A DNA stretch of 36,893 nucleotides from Opitutaceae bacterium UBA2377 (GTDB taxonomy: Bacteria > Verrucomicrobiota > Verrucomicrobiia > Opitutales > Opitutaceae), in the NCBI GenBank assembly GCA_002344205.1, contig DDSZ01000047.1, positions 1 through 36,893 on the forward strand, given 5' to 3'. The translations under genes and the position numbers were made by a program. Positions within the stretch are counted from its first letter, which is position 1. Each line of letters starts with the position of its first letter. The notes under the pieces are model-generated. The model saw only the letters and a list, made by a program, of their open reading frames with translations, did no database searches and was not told the DNA's origin. Positions 1 through 6,717 of this stretch are shown here, one piece after another.

Positions 1-1808
1 AACTCGGCGATGGCGGCGGCGAAGACTTCGCCGAACTCGGCGCGCTTCTTTTCGCCCAGGCCGAAGATGCCCTCCATGTCGGCGAGCTGGGCCGGATATT
101 CGCGGGCCATGGCGCGGAGCGTGGCGTCGCCGAAGATGACGTAGGCGGGGACCTTGCGCTCGTCGGCGAGCCGTTTGCGCAGGGCGCGCAGGCGTTCGAA
201 GAGGATCTCGTCGCAGGCGATGTCGCCCTCGCGGCGGACGACGCGCTTCGCCCGGGGCAGGTCCATGGGCTTGGTCAGCGTGACGGTCGCGCGGGTGCGG
301 AGGAGTTCGAGGCTGGTCTCGCTGAGTTCCAAGGTGGCGAACTCGCCCGGAGCCACGGCCACGTAGCCAAGACGCATCAGCTCGCGGCCGACGGCGGCCC
401 ACTGCGGGCGGGAGAGATCGCGACCGATGCCGTAGGTGGTGAGCCGGTCGTGGCCCCAGCGGCGGATCTTGTCGGTGTCGGCGCCCGTGAGCACCTCGAT
501 GATATGGTTCATCCCGACGGTGAAGCGGGAGGCCTGGCGGATGCGGTAGATGCAGGAGAGAAACTTCTGCGCGTGCAGCGTGCCGTCGTAGGTCTCGCGG
601 GGTTCGAGGCAGTTGTCGCAGGCGCCGCAGTTGTCGATGGGGAAGGATTCGCCGAAGTAGGCGAGGAGTTCCGCGCGCCGGCAGCCGGCGCTCTCGGCGT
701 AGTGCAGGATCTGGCGCAGCTGGGTGCGGGCGACCTGCTGTTCGTGCAGGTTGGTGATATCGTCGATGAAGTGGGTCTGCTTGGCGACATCGCCGGGGCT
801 GTAGAGCAGGAGGCAGTCGCCGGGGAGGCCATCGCGCCCGGCGCGGCCGGTCTCCTGGTAGTAGCCCTCGATGTTTTTCGGCAGGTCGTGGTGGATGATC
901 CAGCGGACGTTGGGCTTGTTGATGCCCATGCCGAAGGCGATCGTGGCGCAGATGATGCGGGTGTCGTCGCGCAGGAACTGCTCCTGGTTTTCCGTGCGCT
1001 CCGCGGCGGTGAGGCCGGCGTGGTAGGCGCGGGCGGGCCAGCCGCGGCCGGCGAGCGACTCCGCCACGCGTTCGGCGGCGGCGCGGCTGGCGCAGTAGAT
1101 GATGCCGCTCTCGTGCTCGCGCTTGCGGACGAAGTCGATGATCTGCTTCAGCGGCTGGTCCTTCGGGATGACGCGGTAGGTGAGGTTGGGCCGGTTGAAG
1201 CTGGCGACGAAGGTGGCCGGCTCGCGCAGCCTGAGGTGCTGGATGATGTCGGCGCGCACCCGCTCGGTCGCGGTGGCGGTGAGGGCCATGAGCGGCACCT
1301 CGGGCAGGACGGCGCGGAGCTTGGCCAGCTGGCGGAACTCGGGGCGGAAATCATGGCCCCATTCGGAGACGCAGTGCGCCTCGTCGATGGCGAGGCACGA
1401 CACGTTCCAGTTTTTCAGGTTTTCCTGCCAGCCCTCGAGCATGAGCCGTTCGGGCGCGGCGTAGAGGAGCTTGTATTCGCCCTGATGCAGGCCGCGCAGG
1501 CGGGCGCGGGATTCCGTCGCGCCAAGGGTGGAGTTGAGAAACGTCGCGGCCACGCCGCTGGCGGTGAGCTGGTCCACCTGGTCCTTCATCAGCGCGATGA
1601 GCGGCGACACGACGACGGTGAGGCCGGGCCGCACGAGGGCGGGGAGCTGGAAGCAAAGGGATTTGCCGCCGCCGGTCGGCAGGAGGGCGAACACATCCCG
1701 CCCGGCGAGCGTTGCCTCGCAGATCTCGCGTTGGAGCGGACGAAAGGCGGCGTAACCGAAGGTGGACTTGAGCGTTTTGAGCAGGGCGGACACGGCGGAA
1801 CGCGTCAC
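1..1808 (-). CDS. recQ: ATP-dependent DNA helicase RecQ (C-terminus cut by window edge)
   Basis: A 3'-5' superfamily 2 DNA helicase that unwinds branched and gapped DNA in recombination and repair. About 602 residues are visible. The order is a RecA-like helicase core with Walker A motif TGGGKS near residue 48 and DEAH at about 142-145 (context DEAHCVSEWGHD), the RecQ sequence VVSPLIALMKDQVDQL, a zinc-binding segment CGACDNC near residue 395, then winged-helix and HRDC regions at the left edge. The extreme C-terminus lies outside the window. The start is uncertain: GTG at 1808 or GTG at 1793, and no clear ribosome site precedes either. It begins 17 bases after the stop of the AlkX/YcaQ-like gene and is very likely co-transcribed with it. 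Identification is secure; only the start is in doubt. Confidence 0.95.
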   Translation of the reverse strand, partial: MTRSAVSALLKTLKSTFGYAAFRPLQREICEATLAGRDVFALLPTGGGKSLCFQLPALVRPGLTVVVSPLIALMKDQVDQLTASGVAATFLNSTLGATESRARLRGLHQGEYKLLYAAPERLMLEGWQENLKNWNVSCLAIDEAHCVSEWGHDFRPEFRQLAKLRAVLPEVPLMALTATATERVRADIIQHLRLREPATFVASFNRPNLTYRVIPKDQPLKQIIDFVRKREHESGIIYCASRAAAERVAESLAGRGWPARAYHAGLTAAERTENQEQFLRDDTRIICATIAFGMGINKPNVRWIIHHDLPKNIEGYYQETGRAGRDGLPGDCLLLYSPGDVAKQTHFIDDITNLHEQQVARTQLRQILHYAESAGCRRAELLAYFGESFPIDNCGACDNCLEPRETYDGTLHAQKFLSCIYRIRQASRFTVGMNHIIEVLTGADTDKIRRWGHDRLTTYGIGRDLSRPQWAAVGRELMRLGYVAVAPGEFATLELSETSLELLRTRATVTLTKPMDLPRAKRVVRREGDIACDEILFERLRALRKRLADERKVPAYVIFGDATLRAMAREYPAQLADMEGIFGLGEKKRAEFGEVFAAAIAE

Positions 1809-1825
1809 GCAAGCACACGGGGTCG

Positions 1826-2944
1826 TCAGCGCAACCCGAGAAAACGTGCGAGCTCGCGCACGGCGCCAGCGGCGGCATGGCCGCGCCGGACGGAGCGCGA
1901 GACCACCGCGAGCCGGCGCTTGGGCCGGTCGGCCCTGGGCTCCACGTGGCCCACGAGTTCGTGGCCGGAGAGGACGGGCAGGGCGTAGTAGCCGCGCACG
2001 CGCTTGGCGGCCGGGGTGTAAACCTCCCAGGTGTAATCGAAATCCCAGACCGCCTGCGTGACGCGGCGGTCGTAGATCAGCGGGTCGAGCGGCGCTATCA
2101 GGCGCGGGGATGCATTTTCGGCTTCCGCATCCCGGTTTGCGGTTGATTCGAACAGCGGGGCGTCGGCACGCAGGCAGTGGAGCAGGGGACCGTCCGCGAT
2201 CCGCACGGGCTGGACGAGGTCTTCCACGAGGGCCAGCTCGGCGCGCTTGAGCAGGGCGAGCCGGCGCTGGCGGAGTTTCAGCAGCGCCTCCCAGCGCGCG
2301 GTTTCCCGCGGTTTGGCGGCCGGCAGCGTGAGGATTTTTTCCGGGAGCACGCGTTCCGGCAGATCGTAATAACGGCGGCTGCCCTGGCGGCGGGCGATCA
2401 GCAGCCGGCCGTGGAAAAACAGCTTCTGCATCGTGGCCTTGGCGAGGCTGGCGGCGCCCCAGATCTGGCGGGACCGGCCGACGTCGGCAAAGGTGTCGGA
2501 GGCGAGCGGGCCGCGGGCGGCGATGGCTTCAAGGATGCGCGGGACGAGGGCGTTTTCCTCCCTGGTCAGCCGGCCGCTCCACGCGCTGGCGATGCGGGTG
2601 CGGGCGCGCATCGCGGCCTGCAGGTGCGGCCAGGCGTCGGGCGTGAAGACGACGAGGTTACCGGTGGCCGGCTGGTGATGCTCGAAGGCGGTGCGTTGTG
2701 CGGCGGGGAGCGGCGCCGACTCACCGTGAACGTGGCGCATGAGGTCGCCCTCGCGGTAGCCGGCGACGCGGTTGCGGAGAATGAGATCGTGCATGCGGCC
2801 GCAGACATTGATGGGATCGATCTGCACGAAGCCGTGGTGCGCGAGGACGGCGGCGACATCAGGGGCCGGGGCATCCAGCAGCAACGCCCGGCGCATGAAG
2901 CGGCGGGCGTCGGCGCGAGAAACCTTGAGCGGGGCGGCCGGCAC
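1826..2944 (-). CDS. YcaQ/AlkZ-family winged-helix DNA glycosylase-like protein
   Basis: A 372-residue member of the winged-helix family that includes AlkZ of Streptomyces and E. coli YcaQ (AlkX), glycosylases that unhook DNA interstrand crosslinks. The N-terminal context (SRADARRFMRRALLL) is typical of the family. The segment GFVQIDPINVCGR places Gln41-Ile-Asp43 where family members carry the catalytic QxQ or QxD motif; the QxD form is the YcaQ type. Winged-helix segments follow to the C-terminus. The start is GTG at 2944; a later ATG would cut into the conserved N-terminal helix. It lies just downstream of the sigma-factor terminator and 17 bases upstream of recQ, suggesting a shared repair transcript. 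The family is confident; activity on crosslinks is inferred from the motif. Confidence 0.88.
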   Translation of the reverse strand: MPAAPLKVSRADARRFMRRALLLDAPAPDVAAVLAHHGFVQIDPINVCGRMHDLILRNRVAGYREGDLMRHVHGESAPLPAAQRTAFEHHQPATGNLVVFTPDAWPHLQAAMRARTRIASAWSGRLTREENALVPRILEAIAARGPLASDTFADVGRSRQIWGAASLAKATMQKLFFHGRLLIARRQGSRRYYDLPERVLPEKILTLPAAKPRETARWEALLKLRQRRLALLKRAELALVEDLVQPVRIADGPLLHCLRADAPLFESTANRDAEAENASPRLIAPLDPLIYDRRVTQAVWDFDYTWEVYTPAAKRVRGYYALPVLSGHELVGHVEPRADRPKRRLAVVSRSVRRGHAAAGAVRELARFLGLR

Positions 2945-2970
2945 GCCCGCGATTGAGCCGCGGCCGCCGG

Positions 2971-3040
2971 AAAAAACAAGGATTCCGCCAAAACCCGTTT
3001 GTCACCCATTGGGTGACAAACGGGTTGGCGGGTTGAATCC
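2971..3040 (-). terminator. Intrinsic terminator of the ECF sigma gene
   Basis: Read on the minus strand, a hairpin begins 7 bases after the sigma-factor stop codon. Its core (2992-3026) has two perfect 17-base arms around a single base. Outer CGCC/GGCG and GGATTC/GAATCC pairs extend the stem across small bulges, and it is followed by TTGTTTTTT (2971-2979). The U-tract on this strand only makes this a one-directional terminator. It separates the sigma gene from the repair genes downstream. Confidence 0.8.
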
Positions 3041-3047
3041 GTTGCGG

Positions 3048-3770
3048 TCAGGCGAAGGCGATGGCGGGTTGGCCGTAGGTGGCGCGGGCCCCGATGAAAT
3101 AGTCGGAGGACGGGGTCTCGGGGGTGAATTCGGGGCAGGCGTCCGCGATGAGTTCGCGGAGATTTTCGCGGGCGCGGGCGATGCGGCTTTTCACGGTGCC
3201 GACATTGATGCGCAAGGTGCGGGCGATCTCGTCGTAGGAGAGATTGAGGACATTGCGCATGGTGAGGATCTCGCGCTGACGACGGTCGAGCCGTTCCATG
3301 CAGATGGCGACCAGGCCGGCGAATTCGCCGTGGGCGGCTTCCTGCGCGGGGTCCTGCGTGGTCGCGGCCACGAGGTCGGAGAAGGTGGCGTCGTTGTCCT
3401 CGCCGAGCGCGTGGTCGAGGGAGAGCGAGTCCTGCCGGCGGCGGCGGAAGAAATACCAGTAGCGGTTGCGCGCGAGGTTGACGGCGATGCGGTAGAGCCA
3501 GGTGGCAAGGGATGAGTCGCCGCGGAATTTCGCGAGGCCGCGGTGGGCGCGGATGAAGGTGTCCTGCACGATTTCCTCCGTGTCGGCGTGGTTGTGGAGC
3601 AGGTTCAGGACGGTGGCGAAAATCTTCGCCTGATAGCGCTCCATGATGGTGAGGAAGGCGGTGTCGTCGCCGGCGTTGAAGCGTTGGACGAGCGCGGCAT
3701 CGATGGCTGCCTCGGCAGCGCTGTCGGTGGACTTGGTCGTGTTCTGGGATCGGTTAAGGGCGATATTCAT
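3048..3770 (-). CDS. RNA polymerase sigma factor, sigma-70 family, ECF type
   Basis: A 240-residue alternative sigma factor of the extracytoplasmic-function group. Region 2 spans about residues 26-112 (DTEEIVQDTFIRAHRGL, then SSLATWLYRIAVNLARNRY), and region 4 about 153-207 (LDRRQREILTMRNV, then the helix-turn-helix LSYDEIARTL/VGTVKSRIARAR). I chose ATG at 3770; the frame stays open to 3857 but that extension has no sigma homology. Compared with minimal ECF factors it has an N-terminal extension of about 25 residues, a linker rich in acidic residues and a roughly 30-residue tail after region 4. No anti-sigma factor gene adjoins it. It ends in its own terminator. What triggers it cannot be read from the sequence. 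Confidence 0.93.
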   Translation of the reverse strand: MNIALNRSQNTTKSTDSAAEAAIDAALVQRFNAGDDTAFLTIMERYQAKIFATVLNLLHNHADTEEIVQDTFIRAHRGLAKFRGDSSLATWLYRIAVNLARNRYWYFFRRRRQDSLSLDHALGEDNDATFSDLVAATTQDPAQEAAHGEFAGLVAICMERLDRRQREILTMRNVLNLSYDEIARTLRINVGTVKSRIARARENLRELIADACPEFTPETPSSDYFIGARATYGQPAIAFA

Positions 3771-4026
3771 AGGCACGTTGGGTTGAAGAGAACGCCTTCC
3801 CTTTACCTTGATGCGTGCCAACCGGGTTTTGTGATTATGTAAGTTAAAGAATAACAAATATTAGAAAAATAATGCATCGATTCGGCGGAGCAGGCGATGG
3901 GTGGAAACCATGCAATTTGCGCGACTGTCGCTGGCCCGGGGGTGCATTTTGCATGACACGTTGCGTAAGTGCATGCAGGGCAATTCGACTCGCCAAGCCG
4001 ACTGATTGGCGCACGGTTGCCGGCAC
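3771..4026. promoter_or_regulatory. AT-rich divergent control region between sigma gene and galT
   Basis: This 256-base gap separates divergently transcribed genes. Positions about 3830-3885 are strikingly AT-rich for this window and are the likely promoter zone, although I cannot pick confident -35 and -10 boxes. The galT-proximal part carries three TGCA-centred palindromes, listed separately. No open frame here looks like a gene. Confidence 0.4.
3911..3977. promoter_or_regulatory. Three TGCA-type palindromes, possible operators upstream of galT
   Basis: GCAATTTGC (3912-3920), TGCATTTTGCA (3943-3953) and TGCATGCA (3970-3977) are each self-complementary around their centres. Centres lie at about 3916, 3948 and 3974, the first two about three helical turns apart. 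They lie 50-115 bases before galT. Short AT/GC-balanced palindromes of this kind are common operators for sugar regulators, but no regulator gene is next to them, so the role is inferred. Confidence 0.3.
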
Positions 4027-5082
4027 ATGACGGCGGCCTCGACCAAACCCCCTGTCTGGGAGCAACGCTGGCACCCGCTGCGCGAGGAGTGGGTGCTTTA
4101 CACGGCGCACCGTGGCGGCCGGCCGTGGATCGGCGATACGCACCGGCCGGCGGAGACCATGCCGCCCCACTACGATCCGGGCTGCGCGCTTTGTCCCGGC
4201 AACAAGCGCGTGAAAGGTGAAAATCCCCGTTACACGGGTGTCTATTGGTTTACCAACGACCTGCCGTGCTTTGCCAACGAGGCTCCGGCCGCGCCGGCGG
4301 GCGACGATTTTTACCGCACGCGGCCGGCGCAGGGGACGGCCGAGGTGGTGTGTTACAGCCCGGACCACGCGAAGACCTTTGTGGACCTGACCGATGCCGA
4401 GTGCGCCGCGGTCGTGGACCTGTGGACGGAGCGTTACCGCGAACTTGGCGCGCGACCGGAAGTGCACCATGTGCTGATCTTCGAGAACAAGGGCTCGCTG
4501 GTCGGCACGTCCAACCCGCACCCGCATTGCCAGATCTACGCCGGCAATCTCATCTACGGCTTCACGGCGCGCGAGGTGGAGAGCGCGCGGAAACATTGGC
4601 AAAAAACCGGCCGGCACCTCGGGCAGGACATCCTCGCCCGCGAACTCGCCGGACCGCGTGTGATCGCACAGAATGAAAGCTTCGTGGCCTGCGTGCCGTG
4701 GTTCGCGCGGTATGCCTATGAAGTTTACCTCCTCCCGCGTCGCGCGGTGGCATCGCTGGCCGATCTCACGGCGCCGGAACGCGCGCAGCTCGGCCGCATG
4801 ATCCGCGAGGTGACCACCCGTTACGACAACCTCTGGCAGATGCCGATGCCCTATGTCATGGCGATCCACCAGGCGCCGACGGACGGGCAGGACTACGCGT
4901 GTTTTCCGTTTCACCTCGAATTCCACCCGCCGCTGCGCAAGCCCGACACCCTGAAATACCTCGCGGGCCCCGAGATCGGCGGCGGCTCGATGACCAACGA
5001 GTCGGACCCCGACGAGAAGGCCGCGGAGTTGCGCGCGGTCCCGGCGGTGCATTACAAGCAGTCGGGAAAGGTCCAAGATTAA
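4027..5082 (+). CDS. galT: Galactose-1-phosphate uridylyltransferase
   Basis: A 351-residue HIT-superfamily enzyme that swaps UMP between UDP-glucose and galactose-1-phosphate in the Leloir pathway. Key residues are visible: the zinc-type pair Cys53-x-x-Cys56, His114 in SPDH, and the active-site motif NPHPHCQ with His165 and the uridylylated nucleophile His167. FENKG and the C-terminal HLEFHPP segment also fit. ATG at 4027 is chosen; an upstream TTG at 4006 would add seven residues without homology. It heads the carbohydrate cluster that runs to 12126. No galE or mutarotase is nearby. With an arabinokinase-like GHMP kinase downstream, the natural sugar-1-phosphate may not be galactose. Confidence 0.93.
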   Translation: MTAASTKPPVWEQRWHPLREEWVLYTAHRGGRPWIGDTHRPAETMPPHYDPGCALCPGNKRVKGENPRYTGVYWFTNDLPCFANEAPAAPAGDDFYRTRPAQGTAEVVCYSPDHAKTFVDLTDAECAAVVDLWTERYRELGARPEVHHVLIFENKGSLVGTSNPHPHCQIYAGNLIYGFTAREVESARKHWQKTGRHLGQDILARELAGPRVIAQNESFVACVPWFARYAYEVYLLPRRAVASLADLTAPERAQLGRMIREVTTRYDNLWQMPMPYVMAIHQAPTDGQDYACFPFHLEFHPPLRKPDTLKYLAGPEIGGGSMTNESDPDEKAAELRAVPAVHYKQSGKVQD

Positions 5083-5108
5083 CCACGAAGGGCGCAAAGG
5101 ACACGAAG
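5082..5108 (+). repeat. Left 27-bp inverted repeat flanking the GxxExxY gene
   Basis: The repeat begins on the last base of the galT stop codon and ends on the base before the GxxExxY start codon. It matches the reverse complement of 5486-5512 at 25 of 27 positions. Its core is the short periodic string CACGAAGG/CAAAGGACACGAAG. Confidence 0.9.
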
Positions 5109-5480
5109 ATGAACGAGGAGGATGCTGCCCGGGAGATCGTGGATGCGGCCATCGCCGTGCATCGGGAGCTGGGGCCGGGTCTGCTGGAGTCGGCCTATGA
5201 ACAATGCCTGGCCTTTGGGCTGATCCGACGCGGCCTGAAGGTGGAACGCCAGAAGGTGCTCCCAGTGATTTACCAAGAACTGCGGATTGATGCCGGTTAC
5301 CCGCTTGACCTGCTAGTGCAGGATCGCGTGGTGGTGGAACTCAAGTCAGTGGAGAAATTGGAGTCCATCCATGAGGCGCAGGTGCTGACATATCTGAAAC
5401 TATCCCGGTGCAGGATCGGCTTGCTGCTTAACTTTAATGTCCGGTTGCTCAAGGACGGCATTCGCCGTCTTGTGCTGTAG
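5109..5480 (+). CDS. GxxExxY family protein (PD-(D/E)XK nuclease-like fold)
   Basis: A 123-residue protein named for its N-terminal motif, seen here as Gly24-Leu-Leu-Glu27-Ser-Ala-Tyr30. The middle shows the pattern of PD-(D/E)XK nucleases: Asp67 in YPLDLLV, then Glu78-Leu-Lys80 in VVVELKSVEKL. The family's biological role is not established. The ATG at 5109 directly follows the left inverted repeat, with no room for a separate leader, so the repeat itself supplies the upstream region (AAAGGA lies 11 bases before the ATG). It interrupts a sugar-metabolism operon and has no obvious functional link with it. Family assignment is confident; nuclease activity is inferred. Confidence 0.9.
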   Translation: MNEEDAAREIVDAAIAVHRELGPGLLESAYEQCLAFGLIRRGLKVERQKVLPVIYQELRIDAGYPLDLLVQDRVVVELKSVEKLESIHEAQVLTYLKLSRCRIGLLLNFNVRLLKDGIRRLVL

Positions 5481-5485
5481 CCCAA

Positions 5486-5512
5486 CTTCGTGTCCTTTGT
5501 GTCCTTCGTGGT
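5486..5512 (-). repeat. Right 27-bp inverted repeat flanking the GxxExxY gene
   Basis: Inverted copy of the repeat at 5082-5108 with two mismatches. It begins 5 bases after the GxxExxY stop and ends 4 bases before the ATG of the next gene. Confidence 0.9.
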
Positions 5513-5516
5513 GAAC

Positions 5517-6509
5517 ATGAATCTCGAACAAGCCCGTAAGCTGCTCTGCACCCTGCAGGATCACATTCGCGATACCCTCGTCACGGCGCGGGCGAAGAGC
5601 GGGGCCTCGTTCGCCAACATCGCGGCGGTCACCGCGGCCGACACCATCTACCAGGTGGACAAGATCACCGAGGAGGCGATTTTCCACTGGTTCGAGCGGC
5701 ACTGGCCGAAGGCGTGGCCGGTGCAACTGATCATGGAAGGCGTCGAGGACGGCGACGAGGTCACCTTTCCCCGCGGCACGCCGGTGGCGAAGACCATCTG
5801 CAAGTGCATCCTCGATCCGATCGACGGCACGCGGAACCTGATGTATGACAAGCGCAGCGCCTGGGCGCTGGCGGCGCTCGCCCCGCAGCGCGGCGCGAGG
5901 AACACGCTCGCGGACATCACGGTCGCGGCGATGACCGAGCTCTCCACCAGCAAGATGTGGCGCAGCGACCAGTTGAGCGCGGTGCGCGGGCAGGGCGTGA
6001 AGGCGCGGGCCTTCGACCTCCGGACGCGGCGCTGGGCGGCGCTCAAGGTGCGGCCTTCGCAGGCGACGGATTTCAAGCACGGGTTTGCCTCGATCGCGCG
6101 GTTTTTCCCGGAAGGCAAGGCGCTCATGGCCGCGCTGGAGGAGGAGCTGTGGGATGAACTTTACGGGTTGGGCTCGAGCAGCTCGCCGCTGGTCTTCGAC
6201 GACCAATACATCGCGACCGGTGGGCAGCTCTACGAACTCGTCATCGGCCACGACCGCATGCTGGGCGACCTGCGTCCGCTGGCCCACGCGAAACTCGGGA
6301 TGAAGTCATCGCTGGTCTGCCATCCCTATGACATCTGCACCGCGCTGATCCTGCAGGAGGCGGGCGGTATCGTGGAGGCACCCGACGGCAAACCCCTGCG
6401 CGCGCCGCTCGACACGACCTCGGCGATCGCATGGATGGGCTACGCCAATCCCGTGCTCGCCAAAAAAGTGCGGCCGGTCCTGCGACGGCTGATCAAAAAA
6501 TACTTCTAG
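5517..6509 (+). CDS. Inositol monophosphatase (FIG) family protein
   Basis: A 330-residue member of the metal-dependent, lithium-sensitive phosphatase fold. The central motif CILDPIDGTRNL is the metal-binding DPIDGT signature. A C-terminal segment HPYDICTALILQEAGG matches the usual WDxAAGxLIxxEAGG with the metal-binding Asp kept. The usual first-motif GEE appears as GVEDGDE, so that metal ligand is altered or displaced. ATG at 5517 is chosen; the frame is open to a GTG at 5490, but those residues would be encoded by the inverted repeat. It sits between galT and a GHMP kinase, so a sugar-phosphate substrate is more likely than inositol phosphate. The fold is certain; the substrate is unknown. 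Confidence 0.88.
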   Translation: MNLEQARKLLCTLQDHIRDTLVTARAKSGASFANIAAVTAADTIYQVDKITEEAIFHWFERHWPKAWPVQLIMEGVEDGDEVTFPRGTPVAKTICKCILDPIDGTRNLMYDKRSAWALAALAPQRGARNTLADITVAAMTELSTSKMWRSDQLSAVRGQGVKARAFDLRTRRWAALKVRPSQATDFKHGFASIARFFPEGKALMAALEEELWDELYGLGSSSSPLVFDDQYIATGGQLYELVIGHDRMLGDLRPLAHAKLGMKSSLVCHPYDICTALILQEAGGIVEAPDGKPLRAPLDTTSAIAWMGYANPVLAKKVRPVLRRLIKKYF

Positions 6510-6520
6510 GCGGTCTTTTA

Positions 6521-6688
6521 ACCACGGATGAACACGGATAGAAACCAAGCTGCCCAATTTGTCATTCTGAGCCGAGGGAAGGTAGGGGCCGATCTCCGAG
6601 CGGCCCGCCTTCGCCAAGGCTTCGGCGGACAGGCCCGCCCGGAGGTCGGGCCCCACCCAGATCCGCGGCCATCCGTGCTATCCGCGGT
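6521..6688. repeat. Intergenic repeat island with outer inverted repeats
   Basis: The gap between the phosphatase and GHMP kinase genes is filled by repetitive sequence. Outer arms ACCACGGATGAACACGGAT (6521-6539) and the reverse complement of 6671-6688 match apart from a few changes and one gap. Inside are GTCATTCTGAGCCGAGGGA and a GC-rich segment CTTCGCCAAGGCTTCGGCGGA that can fold on itself. These strings resemble dispersed intergenic repeats I recall from other bacterial genomes. No coding capacity is apparent. Confidence 0.6.
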
Positions 6689-6717
6689 GAAGTTTGGCGG
6701 ACTTGAGGATCGCTGAC

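Larger units (their letters stand above)
5082..5512. mobile_element. Putative inverted-repeat-bounded GxxExxY unit
   Basis: A 431-base block made of a 27-bp left repeat, a single GxxExxY coding sequence and a 27-bp right inverted repeat. It lies precisely between the galT stop codon and the start codon of the phosphatase gene, so it could have entered an operon without damaging either gene. It encodes no recognised transposase. Calling it mobile is inference from the structure and from my recollection that this family often sits beside similar periodic repeats. Confidence 0.5.

Noticed and set aside
450..1988. Long plus-strand open frame of 512 codons
   Set aside because: It is antisense to recQ; the minus-strand frame has all helicase motifs while this one has low-complexity Gly/Ala/Val/Glu composition typical of a GC-rich shadow.
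3844..5097. Minus-strand open frame of 417 codons
   Set aside because: Antisense to galT, which carries the HPH and CxxC motifs; the frame shows no family features.
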